A stretch of DNA of 64,000 nt from Planctomycetota bacterium (lineage in GTDB: Bacteria; Planctomycetota; UBA1135), in contig QQUA01000023.1 of the NCBI GenBank assembly GCA_008501825.1, forward strand, positions 186,001 through 250,000. Reading direction: 5' to 3'. A program made the position numbers and the translations under genes. Below, piece after piece: positions 1 through 9,000 of the stretch (position 1 is the stretch's first letter; each line of letters begins with the position of its first letter). Under the pieces are notes generated by a model. That model searched no databases, was not told the DNA's origin, and worked only from the letters and a program-made list of their open reading frames with translations.

Positions 1-2
1 CT

Positions 3-1055
3 TTGGACGCGCCTCACGAAGGCGGCAAATTAAGCATTCGCCTGCCCTCTCACTGGCTGCTGGCCGATTCGGGACCGGGACAACTGAGTTTCCGCTTCAA
101 AGGCCCGCGAGTGCAACTGGAACGGTTTCTGGCCACCAATCCTTCCGCCACCTTCACGCCTTTCCTGCCGCAACCGGGCGAAGGCCAGGACGAATTGTTG
201 TTGCTCCACAATTTGACCCCTTTGGATTTGGAGTGGAACCCGAGTCAACAAGCCCGGGTTTTCCTGGAAGCGGCCGAAGAAGCCAATCGAAATTGGTTGC
301 AGGACGGCTTGCGTTTGGAATTGAAGAGCGAAACCGAAATCCCGCTCCGGTCCTGGATGGTTCAAGTCGAGGGCCCAGGCCCACCGGAATCCCACCGGGC
401 GGTGGTCGAAGAAATGAGTTTCGGCGTCGACCAGGTGCGGATTACAGGTCCGATCAGCGCGGTCCGGGAATTGGAAGATCTGTTGATGGCGGTGCAGCAA
501 GGGGGCAGCGGCGCCATGACCTTGACCCCGAGTTTGCTGGAAGCCCTAGCCATCCCGGAAAACCGCCGAACCACCCTTTCCCTGGCCCTTGGCCTGAATC
601 CGGAATGGGGCCGGCGAGGGTTGACCATGACTCCGGCTACGGTTTCCGTCACCCTTCCCCTTCGCAATCGCAGCCCTCAATCCTTTACCTGGTTACCAGA
701 CGGCAGCAAGCTGTTGGTCATTGGAGCCGCGGAAAGCGTTTGGGAGTTGAATAGCCCCTGGAATCCGCCTTCCATCACCACCACCTTGGAAGATCTCCCC
801 GGGTTGAGCATTACCCGATTCGACCAACAGTGGGGATTGGACAACATCGTTTTCTTCGTCGATCTGACCAGCGTTCGCAACGACACCCAAGAAGAACACC
901 CCAAGGTGACGGTGCAATGGATGCTGTCCGACGAAAACCTAGGGGACGAAGAAAAAGCTCTCCGTTACCGGGCCTTGAAGTTGATTCCTTCCGCCGGTAA
1001 CGAAGAAGAATTTCGCACCATCACCCTCAGAAGAAAGCCCCAGCAAAACCCTTGA
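3..1055 (+). CDS. YbbR/CdaR-like domain protein, 5' end cut by the window
   Basis: The open frame enters from the window edge, so the N-terminus is not seen. The visible 350 residues are beta-rich, without membrane segments, and contain repeated stretches resembling YbbR repeats (for example the segment around residues 215-270). YbbR proteins (CdaR in Firmicutes) are encoded next to the diadenylate cyclase CdaA and just before glmM, where they modulate c-di-AMP synthesis. Here the last four bases (TTGA) overlap the start of glmM, so the two are translationally coupled. The family call rests mainly on this position and on weak sequence resemblance; cdaA would lie upstream, outside the window. 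Confidence 0.6.
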   Translation: MDAPHEGGKLSIRLPSHWLLADSGPGQLSFRFKGPRVQLERFLATNPSATFTPFLPQPGEGQDELLLLHNLTPLDLEWNPSQQARVFLEAAEEANRNWLQDGLRLELKSETEIPLRSWMVQVEGPGPPESHRAVVEEMSFGVDQVRITGPISAVRELEDLLMAVQQGGSGAMTLTPSLLEALAIPENRRTTLSLALGLNPEWGRRGLTMTPATVSVTLPLRNRSPQSFTWLPDGSKLLVIGAAESVWELNSPWNPPSITTTLEDLPGLSITRFDQQWGLDNIVFFVDLTSVRNDTQEEHPKVTVQWMLSDENLGDEEKALRYRALKLIPSAGNEEEFRTITLRRKPQQNP

Positions 1056-2425
1056 GCCACCGCCTTTTCGGAACTGACGGGATGCGCGGCAAGGCCGGAG
1101 TCGAGCCGTTGACTCCGGAAACCTTGAGCCGTCTCGGCCGGGTCCTCGCCCGCCACATCGCCGCCGGCGAATTGGGTCAGGCCGGGGACGCCCAGGGCCA
1201 TCGCGTGTTGATGGGCCACGACGGCCGGGAAAGCGGAGAGACCCTCGCCGCCGCTTTGACCAAAGGGCTCAACGCCGGAGGCGTTCACGTCGACATCCTC
1301 GGCCTCAGCCCAACCCCCTCTCTGGCTTATTTGACCGCCGTCGGGCCTTATGCCGCCGGCATCATGGTGTCCGCTTCGCACAACCCGGCGGAAGACAACG
1401 GCGTTAAATTATTCGGACCGAACGGGCGCAAGCTCAACGACGAAACCGAAGAAGCCATGGAAGAAGAGCTGAAGGCGGAATTCACGCCGCCGGAAGCCTC
1501 TCACCCGGGCGAATGCCGGCGAACCAATCGCATGTTGGGCGATTACGTGGCCTGGTTGCGCAACGACGCCTTTCCGGAACTCAACCTCAAAGGCTGGAAA
1601 GTGGCCATGGATTGCGCCAACGGCGCCTATTCCAAATTGGGGCCGCGGATTTTGAAAGCTTTCGGTGCAGAAGCTTTCCCGGTGAATGACCATCCCGACG
1701 GGCGCAACATCAATTTCGAATGTGGAGCTCTTTATCCGCAAGTGGCGGCTCAAGCGGCCCAGGACTTTGGCTGCCAATGCGGTCTCAGCGTAGACGGTGA
1801 CGGCGACCGAGGTTTGCTTGCCGACGGCCAGGGCCGGATTCTGGATGGAGATGCTTTGCTCGCCGGTTTGGGCCGAGATCTTGCCGCGGAAGACCGCCTT
1901 CCCGGTCGAACCGTGGTGGCCACCGTCATGAGTAATTTGGCGCTGGAACTTTGGCTGCAAGCCACCGACGTCCGGCTGTTGAGAGTTCCGGTCGGGGACC
2001 GCTACGTAGCCGCGGAAATGCGCGAAAAAGGTTTTCACCTCGGCGGTGAAAAATCCGGTCATTTGCTCTTCGGACCGACCCACGGATTCCGCGGCGACGG
2101 CATGTACACCTTCCTTCGGGTCGCCGAGATGTTGACTCGGAATGAACAGAGTGCGGAACAATTCGCCGCCGGCTATCAGGATTTACCGCAACACTTGGAG
2201 AATTTGCCGGTCGCCCGCCGGGTACCGATGGATCAACTCCCCGGATTGCAAAAAGCCGCCGCTGAAATCGAAGCCAAACTTGGAAACCAAGGCCGAGTGG
2301 TGATCCGGTTTTCCGGAACCGAATTAAAACTTCGACTCATGGTGGAAGCCGCGACGGAAAGCCAAGTCCACCAAGCCATCGAGCACTTGCGTCAAGGTGC
2401 CGACGGCGACGGGATCTTGATTTAA
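1052..2425 (+). CDS. glmM: Phosphoglucosamine mutase GlmM
   Basis: GlmM converts glucosamine-6-phosphate to glucosamine-1-phosphate in the cytoplasm, feeding UDP-GlcNAc for peptidoglycan and LPS. The 457-residue protein has normal length. It begins with the family signature RLFGTDGMRG, carries the phosphoserine loop SASHNP (active serine about residue 109), the magnesium loop DGDGDR and the C-terminal phosphate-binding segment RFSGTE. The start is a TTG whose bases overlap the stop of the preceding YbbR-like gene. tsaB follows after 7 bases. Identification is secure. Confidence 0.96.
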   Translation: MSHRLFGTDGMRGKAGVEPLTPETLSRLGRVLARHIAAGELGQAGDAQGHRVLMGHDGRESGETLAAALTKGLNAGGVHVDILGLSPTPSLAYLTAVGPYAAGIMVSASHNPAEDNGVKLFGPNGRKLNDETEEAMEEELKAEFTPPEASHPGECRRTNRMLGDYVAWLRNDAFPELNLKGWKVAMDCANGAYSKLGPRILKAFGAEAFPVNDHPDGRNINFECGALYPQVAAQAAQDFGCQCGLSVDGDGDRGLLADGQGRILDGDALLAGLGRDLAAEDRLPGRTVVATVMSNLALELWLQATDVRLLRVPVGDRYVAAEMREKGFHLGGEKSGHLLFGPTHGFRGDGMYTFLRVAEMLTRNEQSAEQFAAGYQDLPQHLENLPVARRVPMDQLPGLQKAAAEIEAKLGNQGRVVIRFSGTELKLRLMVEAATESQVHQAIEHLRQGADGDGILI

Positions 2426-2432
2426 GCGCCCG

Positions 2433-3101
2433 ATGAAACAAGCCATCTTGGCCATCGATCTTTCGTCTCAACGGAGTTCGCTGGCGATTCGCGGTTTGGA
2501 AGCGGAGCCCCATTCGGCCGTAACCGCCACCGATTCGGTAAAGCAGGGGCCTCCCCTCATGGCCGCCATTGACCGTTTATTGAACCAAGCCGATTGCCGC
2601 CGTTCCGATCTATTTGCCATCCTGGCCGGAACCGGACCCGGTTCCTATACCGGCTTGCGCATTGCTTGCACCACCGCTCGAACCCTGGCCTTTGCCTTGA
2701 ATATCCCGAGCTTCGGCTTGTCCAGTTTCGCCGCCGCGACTTTCCAAGCTCCGGAACACACCGATATTCATCTTTTGCTCGACGCGTATCGAGGGGAGGT
2801 TTATCACGCCACTTATCACCGCCAAGGCAACCAAGTCCGTTGTCTGCAACCCCCGCATCTGCTCAGCCAGGAGGCCGCGGCTCTTCATTTGGGTGAAGAT
2901 GCTTTGTACCTCGGCGATCCTTCTCTTTGCAAAACCGGAAGCCGTTGCGTCGGCGAAGAAATTCAACCTCAGGCGGTGGACTTGTTGGCGCTGTTCGACG
3001 GCCAAAGAGCCCGATTCGGCGAAGGCTTGTGGCAACAATTAAAGAAACCCGAACCTCAGTACTTGAGAGCGGCAGCTTTTCCGCCGGCGAAAAAGGCCTG
3101 A
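2433..3101 (+). CDS. tsaB: tRNA threonylcarbamoyladenosine biosynthesis protein TsaB
   Basis: TsaB is the scaffold partner of TsaD in the t6A modification of tRNAs that read ANN codons. The 222-residue protein starts with the ASKHA-fold motif AILAIDLSSQ and contains GTGPGSYTGLRIA, the hallmark of TsaB/TsaD proteins. Length is typical for TsaB (about 220-240) and too short for TsaD, and the metal-binding histidines of TsaD are absent. It lies 7 bases after glmM and probably shares its transcript, which ends at the hairpin at 3141-3174. Confidence 0.9.
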   Translation: MKQAILAIDLSSQRSSLAIRGLEAEPHSAVTATDSVKQGPPLMAAIDRLLNQADCRRSDLFAILAGTGPGSYTGLRIACTTARTLAFALNIPSFGLSSFAAATFQAPEHTDIHLLLDAYRGEVYHATYHRQGNQVRCLQPPHLLSQEAAALHLGEDALYLGDPSLCKTGSRCVGEEIQPQAVDLLALFDGQRARFGEGLWQQLKKPEPQYLRAAAFPPAKKA

Positions 3102-3133
3102 TGCCAGGTCAAAAACTTTCATCTAAATAAGGA

Positions 3134-3180
3134 AAAACCGAAGGACGGTGCCGGAGAAACCGTGCACCGTCCTTCCTTTT
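3134..3180. terminator. Bidirectional hairpin terminator between tsaB and the histone gene
   Basis: Perfect 11-bp inverted repeat AAGGACGGTGC (3141-3151) and GCACCGTCCTT (3164-3174) with a 12-base loop, between two convergent genes. On the minus strand it is followed by a TTTTT run (plus 3133-3137), on the plus strand by TTTT (3177-3180). It should act in both directions, more strongly for the histone gene. Confidence 0.8.
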
Positions 3181-3208
3181 GGGGCCCGCTGCCGCGGGCT
3201 TTGGGTTC

Positions 3209-3463
3209 TCAGAGATCCTGAGGGCGAAGAGTCTTGCGGCCATTGGCCAATGCGCGGTCTTCCGCCCGGGCGATGGCATCCCGTACGTAACCGTCCAACG
3301 CGGCGTAGAAATCGCCGGAAACGTTGCACTGAGTCACGGAAGCCTTGGTGCGGCTTTTCGAGATGATCATGTCCATCGGCTTCTTGGAAGCCTTTTTGCG
3401 ACGGGTGACCTTGCGCCTGGTGGTGGCCTTTTTGCGGGCCTTCTTCTTCCTTCTTGCAGCCAT
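3209..3463 (-). CDS. Bacterial histone-fold protein with a basic N-terminal tail
   Basis: An 84-residue protein in two parts. Residues 1-29 are a tail in which 17 residues are Lys or Arg (MAARRKKKARKK...). Residues about 32-84 resemble a minimal histone fold: a short first helix, VSGDFYAALDG opening a long second helix (about 49-73), then NGRKTLRPQDL. The last segment matches the loop-2/helix-3 signature of archaeal histones (GRKTxxxxDL/I), including the Arg-Asp pair seven residues apart (R76, D83) and the Lys-Thr that touches DNA. The protein ends at helix 3, as in the short bacterial histones known from Bdellovibrio. It is probably an abundant nucleoid protein. It is monocistronic, with its own terminator. 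Start is the first ATG; no clear Shine-Dalgarno is seen. The fold call is by eye. Confidence 0.8.
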   Translation of the reverse strand: MAARRKKKARKKATTRRKVTRRKKASKKPMDMIISKSRTKASVTQCNVSGDFYAALDGYVRDAIARAEDRALANGRKTLRPQDL

Positions 3464-3629
3464 GTTTGTTTCGATGGTTGAAACCTTCAGATTCGGCGAA
3501 AGCCTGGAAATCCTCGATTTCTAGCCTCTACGAGCGATTTCCAACGGACCCGATCCAGACTCGAAAGAGGCCGGAACAAGATCGGTATTCCGCCGCAGAA
3601 CGGCCGCTAGCGGCGTTCCAGAGCGAATT

Positions 3630-4832
3630 TTGAACCATTCGAACCCTCTTAGTCAAACGCTAAACGGCAAAATTCTAGGCTTATTCCAGGATTCTCGCGT
3701 AATCTCGAGGGCCGTGATTGACCTGTTCCTAACCTTCACCTGCCTTGCCTCGGTGGCCGGAAGCCTGTTTTCGCCCCCTCAGGAGGCGGTCATTTCGGCC
3801 CAAAACCAAGCCCGTATCTTGGAACGTTTCGCCGATTTTCCAGACGCCGAGAAGGCCCGGGTGGTGAAACGGATCTACCAAGCCGCCCTGGAAGCGGATC
3901 ACCCCATGGCCCGGGCGGCCAAGGTGTTGGAAGAGGATGCGCAATTGGCGGCCTTGGAGGTTTTGGACCCTGAGCCTTCCCGGCATTACGACCCGGAACG
4001 CTACGCCCCGGCTTTACAACTCAGAACCAAGATCGAAACCCCCAAGAGCCAGCGCTGGAAGCGTTTGGAAAAGCACTTCTTCCGGGTCATCCCGCTGCCG
4101 GTCCGTGACCGAAATTGGCAATACGACTATGGCCGGAATGCCCTGCTGCACCCGGAAAAGCCCTTGTCCCCCACCGAACAATTGCAGCGCCTGATGGCCG
4201 GTCAGTGGCCGGAACCCGGCCGCATCGCCGCCTTGGCCGAAGCGGTGTTGGATCACGATGCCGGTCGCGACGCTATCGCCGATTATTTTCAACACCATTA
4301 CCGGGATCGCAACGGCCGGGTCTATCGGGGAATTCGCCTGGAAGACGTTTGGGGCTCCGGCAGGGAACTGGAAGTTTCCGACGTGGAGGCCATCGCCTGG
4401 CTTCGTCTGATTGCCAAAGAAAACCGGGTCACCTCGCCGATCAACTCATCCTTGCACCGCCGGATTTACGGCCGTATCAGCGATTCTTTCGCCGACTGGC
4501 GGGATTACCGCTTGTTACGCCAGGGTTTGGCCTGGCGCCTGGAGCAACCGGATCACGAACTTCCGATCTGGTTTTCCTCGATCGGCGACTCGGTCAACCT
4601 GGCCTGGGCTTACGTCGGTCACGACCCGCACCGGATGCGAAACTTGTTGAAAACTCATCCAACCCGGCAGAGGTTCTTCCAACACCTGGAACAAGCCTTG
4701 GAACAACCGGGGGATCAAGCCGAAGCTTGGCGGAACGAATTGGATCTCCGCCCCCAATTGCCGGTTGTATTGGCCAATGCGGTTCGGCAACAATTGCGTC
4801 TGGAGGGTTTGTTCGGCTTGGGCCGGCGCTGA
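3630..4832 (+). CDS. Unknown, probably exported protein upstream of alr
   Basis: Not recognised. The TTG start at 3630 gives 400 residues; a GTG at 3714 would give 372 and place a hydrophobic stretch (IDLFLTFTCLASVAGSLF) at the very N-terminus, like a signal peptide or anchor. Neither start has a convincing ribosome site. The remainder is soluble, mostly helical and rich in charged and aromatic residues, with no metal or nucleotide motif that I can identify. It lies 2 bases before alr and continues directly into the alr, AsmA-like and ruvX block, so it is probably co-transcribed. It could be a periplasmic or inner-membrane-tethered helical protein; no function is assigned. Confidence 0.6.
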   Translation: MNHSNPLSQTLNGKILGLFQDSRVISRAVIDLFLTFTCLASVAGSLFSPPQEAVISAQNQARILERFADFPDAEKARVVKRIYQAALEADHPMARAAKVLEEDAQLAALEVLDPEPSRHYDPERYAPALQLRTKIETPKSQRWKRLEKHFFRVIPLPVRDRNWQYDYGRNALLHPEKPLSPTEQLQRLMAGQWPEPGRIAALAEAVLDHDAGRDAIADYFQHHYRDRNGRVYRGIRLEDVWGSGRELEVSDVEAIAWLRLIAKENRVTSPINSSLHRRIYGRISDSFADWRDYRLLRQGLAWRLEQPDHELPIWFSSIGDSVNLAWAYVGHDPHRMRNLLKTHPTRQRFFQHLEQALEQPGDQAEAWRNELDLRPQLPVVLANAVRQQLRLEGLFGLGRR

Positions 4833-4834
4833 TC

Positions 4835-6043
4835 ATGACCACCGCTTACCGGACTTGGGCGGACATTGACCTGGAGGCCTTAAGTCATAATCTCCGCGTC
4901 ATCAAAGAACGGTGCGGCGCGGCTCAATTATGGCCGGTGTTGAAGGGCGATGCGTACGGCCACGGGGCCCCGCAAATCGCTCGCCACTGCGCCCGCGAAG
5001 GCGTCGCCAAGATCGGGGTCGGAGACAGCGGCGAAGCCCTGGAACTCCGGGAAAGCGGCGTGCAATTGCCGATGCTGGTCTTGGGAACGGTCATCGACGC
5101 CGAAGTCCCGCTGCTATTGCATCACGACGTCGAAGTCGGGGTTCACTCGCATAGCCGGGTTCGACAATTGGCGGAGGAAGCCCGCCGCGCCGGCCGGCGC
5201 ATGGGAGTCCATTTGAAAGTCGATACCGGCATGGGGCGATTGGGAGTGCAACCCGAAGCGGTACGGCGAGTGGCGGAAGCCATTTGCGAGGCTTCCCATC
5301 TGGAATTTCGCGGCCTGATGAGCCATTTCGCCGCTCCTTTAGGCTGCCTCGATCCCTTTACCGAAGAGCAGCGGCGGCGGTTTCAAGCTTGCCTCGCTCA
5401 CTTGCAAGAACATCGCCTTCCGATTCCGGCGATTCATTTGGCCAATTCGGCAGCTTTGTTTACCGGTCTGCATCCTCTTGGCCAGGCGGCCCGACCGGGC
5501 TTGGCCCTTTACGGCACCTTGGCCGAAGCCTTGGATCCGAACCAGGAATTGCAGCCGGTGTTGTCGCTTCGAGCCCAAATCATTTTTCTGAAGGATGTCC
5601 CAACCGGAACTCCAGTGGGTTACGGCAGTCGTTGGACCGCGCCGAGGCCGACTCGCTTGGCGATCTTGCCGATCGGTTATGCCGACGGTTTGCCCTATGC
5701 TTTGAGCCGGCAAAGTGAGGTTCCCCCTTTCGCTTCTTTTTCCACCGAATCCACCATGAATCGGCCTCCTTCGGTTTCCATCCGAGGCCGCCTTTGTCCC
5801 ATCGTCGGAGCCCTTTCCATGGATTACACCGCCGTGGACGTGACCGAGGTAACGGGCGCCGATATCGGCGACCCGGTGACTTTGATCGGACGGGACGGTG
5901 AGCAAAATCTGCCGGTTCAACAAATGGCGGCGGCCGCCGGCACCATTCCTTATGAAATCACCTGCCGCCTCGGGAAGCGGGTCCGGCGGGTATACCACTT
6001 CCATCAGCAAGCCTGGTCATCGGAGCAAGCCGTACGCTCATGA
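4835..6043 (+). CDS. alr: Alanine racemase
   Basis: PLP-dependent racemase making D-alanine for peptidoglycan. The 402-residue protein starts with the family segment RTWADIDLEALSHNL, followed by the PLP-lysine motif VLKGDAYGHGA (K37). It continues with HLKVDTGMGRLG, LANSAAL, RPGLALYG, and the second active-site tyrosine region VGYGSRW. Length is slightly above the usual 360-380. I chose the ATG two bases after the preceding stop; the reading frame is open further upstream, but that part is a shadow of the preceding gene. The 3' end overlaps the next gene by ATGA. Confidence 0.95.
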   Translation: MTTAYRTWADIDLEALSHNLRVIKERCGAAQLWPVLKGDAYGHGAPQIARHCAREGVAKIGVGDSGEALELRESGVQLPMLVLGTVIDAEVPLLLHHDVEVGVHSHSRVRQLAEEARRAGRRMGVHLKVDTGMGRLGVQPEAVRRVAEAICEASHLEFRGLMSHFAAPLGCLDPFTEEQRRRFQACLAHLQEHRLPIPAIHLANSAALFTGLHPLGQAARPGLALYGTLAEALDPNQELQPVLSLRAQIIFLKDVPTGTPVGYGSRWTAPRPTRLAILPIGYADGLPYALSRQSEVPPFASFSTESTMNRPPSVSIRGRLCPIVGALSMDYTAVDVTEVTGADIGDPVTLIGRDGEQNLPVQQMAAAAGTIPYEITCRLGKRVRRVYHFHQQAWSSEQAVRS

Positions 6044-9000
6044 TGAATCCGCTACGCCGACCGGGAATATGGCTTTCCGGCCTGGTTTGCCTTTTCATTT
6101 TGGGAACCGCTTGGCGACCCTTGCCGTTGCCGTTACAAAAACTCCCGCAATGGATCGGGCCGTTGCGCTTGGCCGGGGAAGAATTGCAATGGCAAGCCCG
6201 GCGGGTGCACTTGCATTGGCCTCAAGCCTTGCTGGTCGCCGAGCAGGTGCAATTGAAGAAAGAAGGCCTCGATTGGGGCAGTATCGACCGGTTGGAATTG
6301 CATCTGCAATGGCCCCGAGGTGGCCGACTCCCCTTTCGCAGCGCCAGCATCGAAAAGCTGCGCTTGTTGCTGGAAAGGCCTTTTGTCGAACGCCTGCTGG
6401 AACCGCGCCCGAAACAGGCTGAGGACGTCCTGATCGGCCCTTTGGCCTTGAAGTTGGATGAAGCCCTGTTGCAGTTCCGGGATCGGCAAGCCGGCCTGGC
6501 CACCGAAGTCAAGATCGGGCCGTTGGCCGGTCATCTGGATCCGGGAGGTTGGAAACTCCAAGGTGCGGTGCAACTTCCTTTGGGTCACTACGCGCGGTTC
6601 TGGTTACAAACCGACGCCGCCGTGGACCGCTGGCAGTTGGATTTAGGGTGCCAAGCGGAACCGGTGCAGCAGCGCTCCACCGACCGGCTCGGATTGGAAA
6701 GTATCGGGGCCAAGCAATGCCAAATGGAAGGCAGGATCCAAGGTCGCCGGGGCCAATTAACCGAAGCCGCCGTACGCGTGGACCTAGCCGGCGGATTCGT
6801 CGATCTGCTGCAACCGAAAACCAGGGTAAAAGATCTCCATCTAAAGGTGGAAGGAAGGCTTCCCGGAGCTCTTCGTCTTTCGGTGCAGGGAGGCGTAGAA
6901 GATTTGAAAGTGGATTTGGCCGGACATCTGGCTTGGAACGGAACCGATCCCCCGAATTTGCGCTTGAGCGGCCAGAGCAATCGCATCGTCATGAACGATG
7001 AGCGCATCGAAATGGTGAAGCGATTGGATCCGGGAACCGCGGAACCTTTGTTTGCTTTACGGCCGCAAGGACAAGCCCAAGCCACTTTGGCCTTGGATTG
7101 GGAATGGTCGAAAGAACCGCAGTGGCTGGTGTACGCCCCCATTCAAGAATTTCGAGCCGCCTTCCACGGATTCTTGGAATCCGACGGCGACCGCCCGGCC
7201 TTCCCCTATCCGCTCCATCGGATTCGCGGTGATCTGATTGCCAGCGGAGATCGAATTCTGATCGACGTGGAAGGCCGGGCACAAAGCGCCCCGCTTCAAG
7301 CCAGAGGCGCGGTTCAAATCGGTTCAGGGCCGGCCGGTTTGGAACTGGATGTTCATTCTCAGTCTTTTCCCGTCGACGGCCGCTTGGCTTGGGCAGTCGC
7401 CGGGACTCCTGAACTTGGCCAGTTATGGCGCGATTTAGGTTCGCCCCGAGGCGGCTCCGCCGACGTCCATTTGCAATTGCGTCGCCCTCTTTTGGCGGAA
7501 AAAGTGCAGTTGCAATTGCAGGCCGAAGTCAGCGGAACTCGAGCTCGGCCGAGCTTTTTGCCGATCGCCGTGAAGGTGGAACAGGCCAAAGTGTTCTGGA
7601 AGCCCCAGTTCGCCAGCTTCCAAGGACGAGTCCAAACCTTGGGTGGAGTCGCCGACTTGCGCGGAGAAGTGGCCAAGGTGTTGCTCGGCTCCGGCAGTGA
7701 GGCCCCCAAACCTTCCATCCGTTTGCAGGCCGAGGGACGGGGTTTGGCCATGAGCCTACGGGATCGCCGGGTGTTGCAACGGTATTTGGATTTGCCCGAC
7801 GGCAGCGCCAACTTTGCTCTCGAAGGCAATGGGCGCATGAACTTGCTGTTCCGGCAAAGCGGTTTGGGGGAAGCCGCCGCCTTGTTGCAATTCCGCGCCG
7901 ACGATCTTCAGAGTCGCTGGCAGCCGGTTTCTTTGACGGTCCATGAGGTGCAGGGAGAGTTGTGCGTATTTCGCAGCCAAAGGGGCACTCTGGTTTCCGC
8001 TCCTCGCATGACCGGACGGCTGGGTGGCAAACAACAAAGTGGAGGGTTTGAAAGTTCCACCCAATTGTGGCAAATCGGCGACCCGGAACATTTTCCCTTG
8101 CAAGGGAGGATTTGCAGTCGCAGCCCTGGCATCGACGTCGGGCCTTCGCTGGTTCGGGCTTTGGAAAGGCTTTTGGACCGGCCCTCGGAAAGTCAGAAGG
8201 AATGGGACGGCCAAGTCGACGGAGCGGTGGAAGTGCGGGCTCCCTTCGATCGTGCCGAAGGTCCGGATTTGGCCGCCGACATCAATTTAGAACCCTTAAC
8301 TCTGACCTTCCCCACCGGGGATGGCCCGGAAAGCGCCGAACTTCGCGGCCGCATCCAAGTTCGGGGACGGAGGTTGCAATCCTCCAGTTTGCAGTTGCAA
8401 GCCAACGCCGGCAGGGTGGAAATGCGCTTGCCTAGGTTGGAACCGACCGAGCAAGGCTTGGCTTTTGCAACCACTTTCTATTCCCGCCGCGGTCTGGAAC
8501 TCAACGATCGTTTCGCCGCTTTGGTGGCGCCGGAAATTTGGGCCGCCATTCAGCGAATCGGATTAGCCGGAAGGGTCGGCGCCGATGGCTTGAACTTGCA
8601 ACTGCTGTTTCCGGAACAGGGTTCACCCAGCTTTCATTGCGAAGGCGATCTCCTGCTCGAGGACATGAGTTTGCTCGGTCCTCCGCGGATGCAATCGGGT
8701 TCCGGGCGCTTGGAAGTGGTGTGGTTCGATTGGCGGTCGCCGGCTTCCTTTGGCGGATTGATGCGCTTGAAGGATGGAGAAGTCGAAGTTTCCGGTCTGA
8801 AGGTCAAAGAGGGTACCGGATTCGTTTCGGTCAGTGATTGGGCGGTGGTCTTTGATCAATTTGAGGCCCGAACTCTCGGCGGCACCGTTCGAACTTTCGG
8901 GACTCACCCGAACGGTCGCGAAGAAATCGGGCAACTGGTTCTTTTCCTCACCCCGGAAGCGCCGCTGCAGGTCCTTCTTTACTTGGACGCCCTCAGCCTG

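Noticed and set aside
4115..4834. 240-residue N-terminal extension of alanine racemase
   Set aside because: It overlaps the preceding gene in another frame and alr has a proper ATG at 4835.
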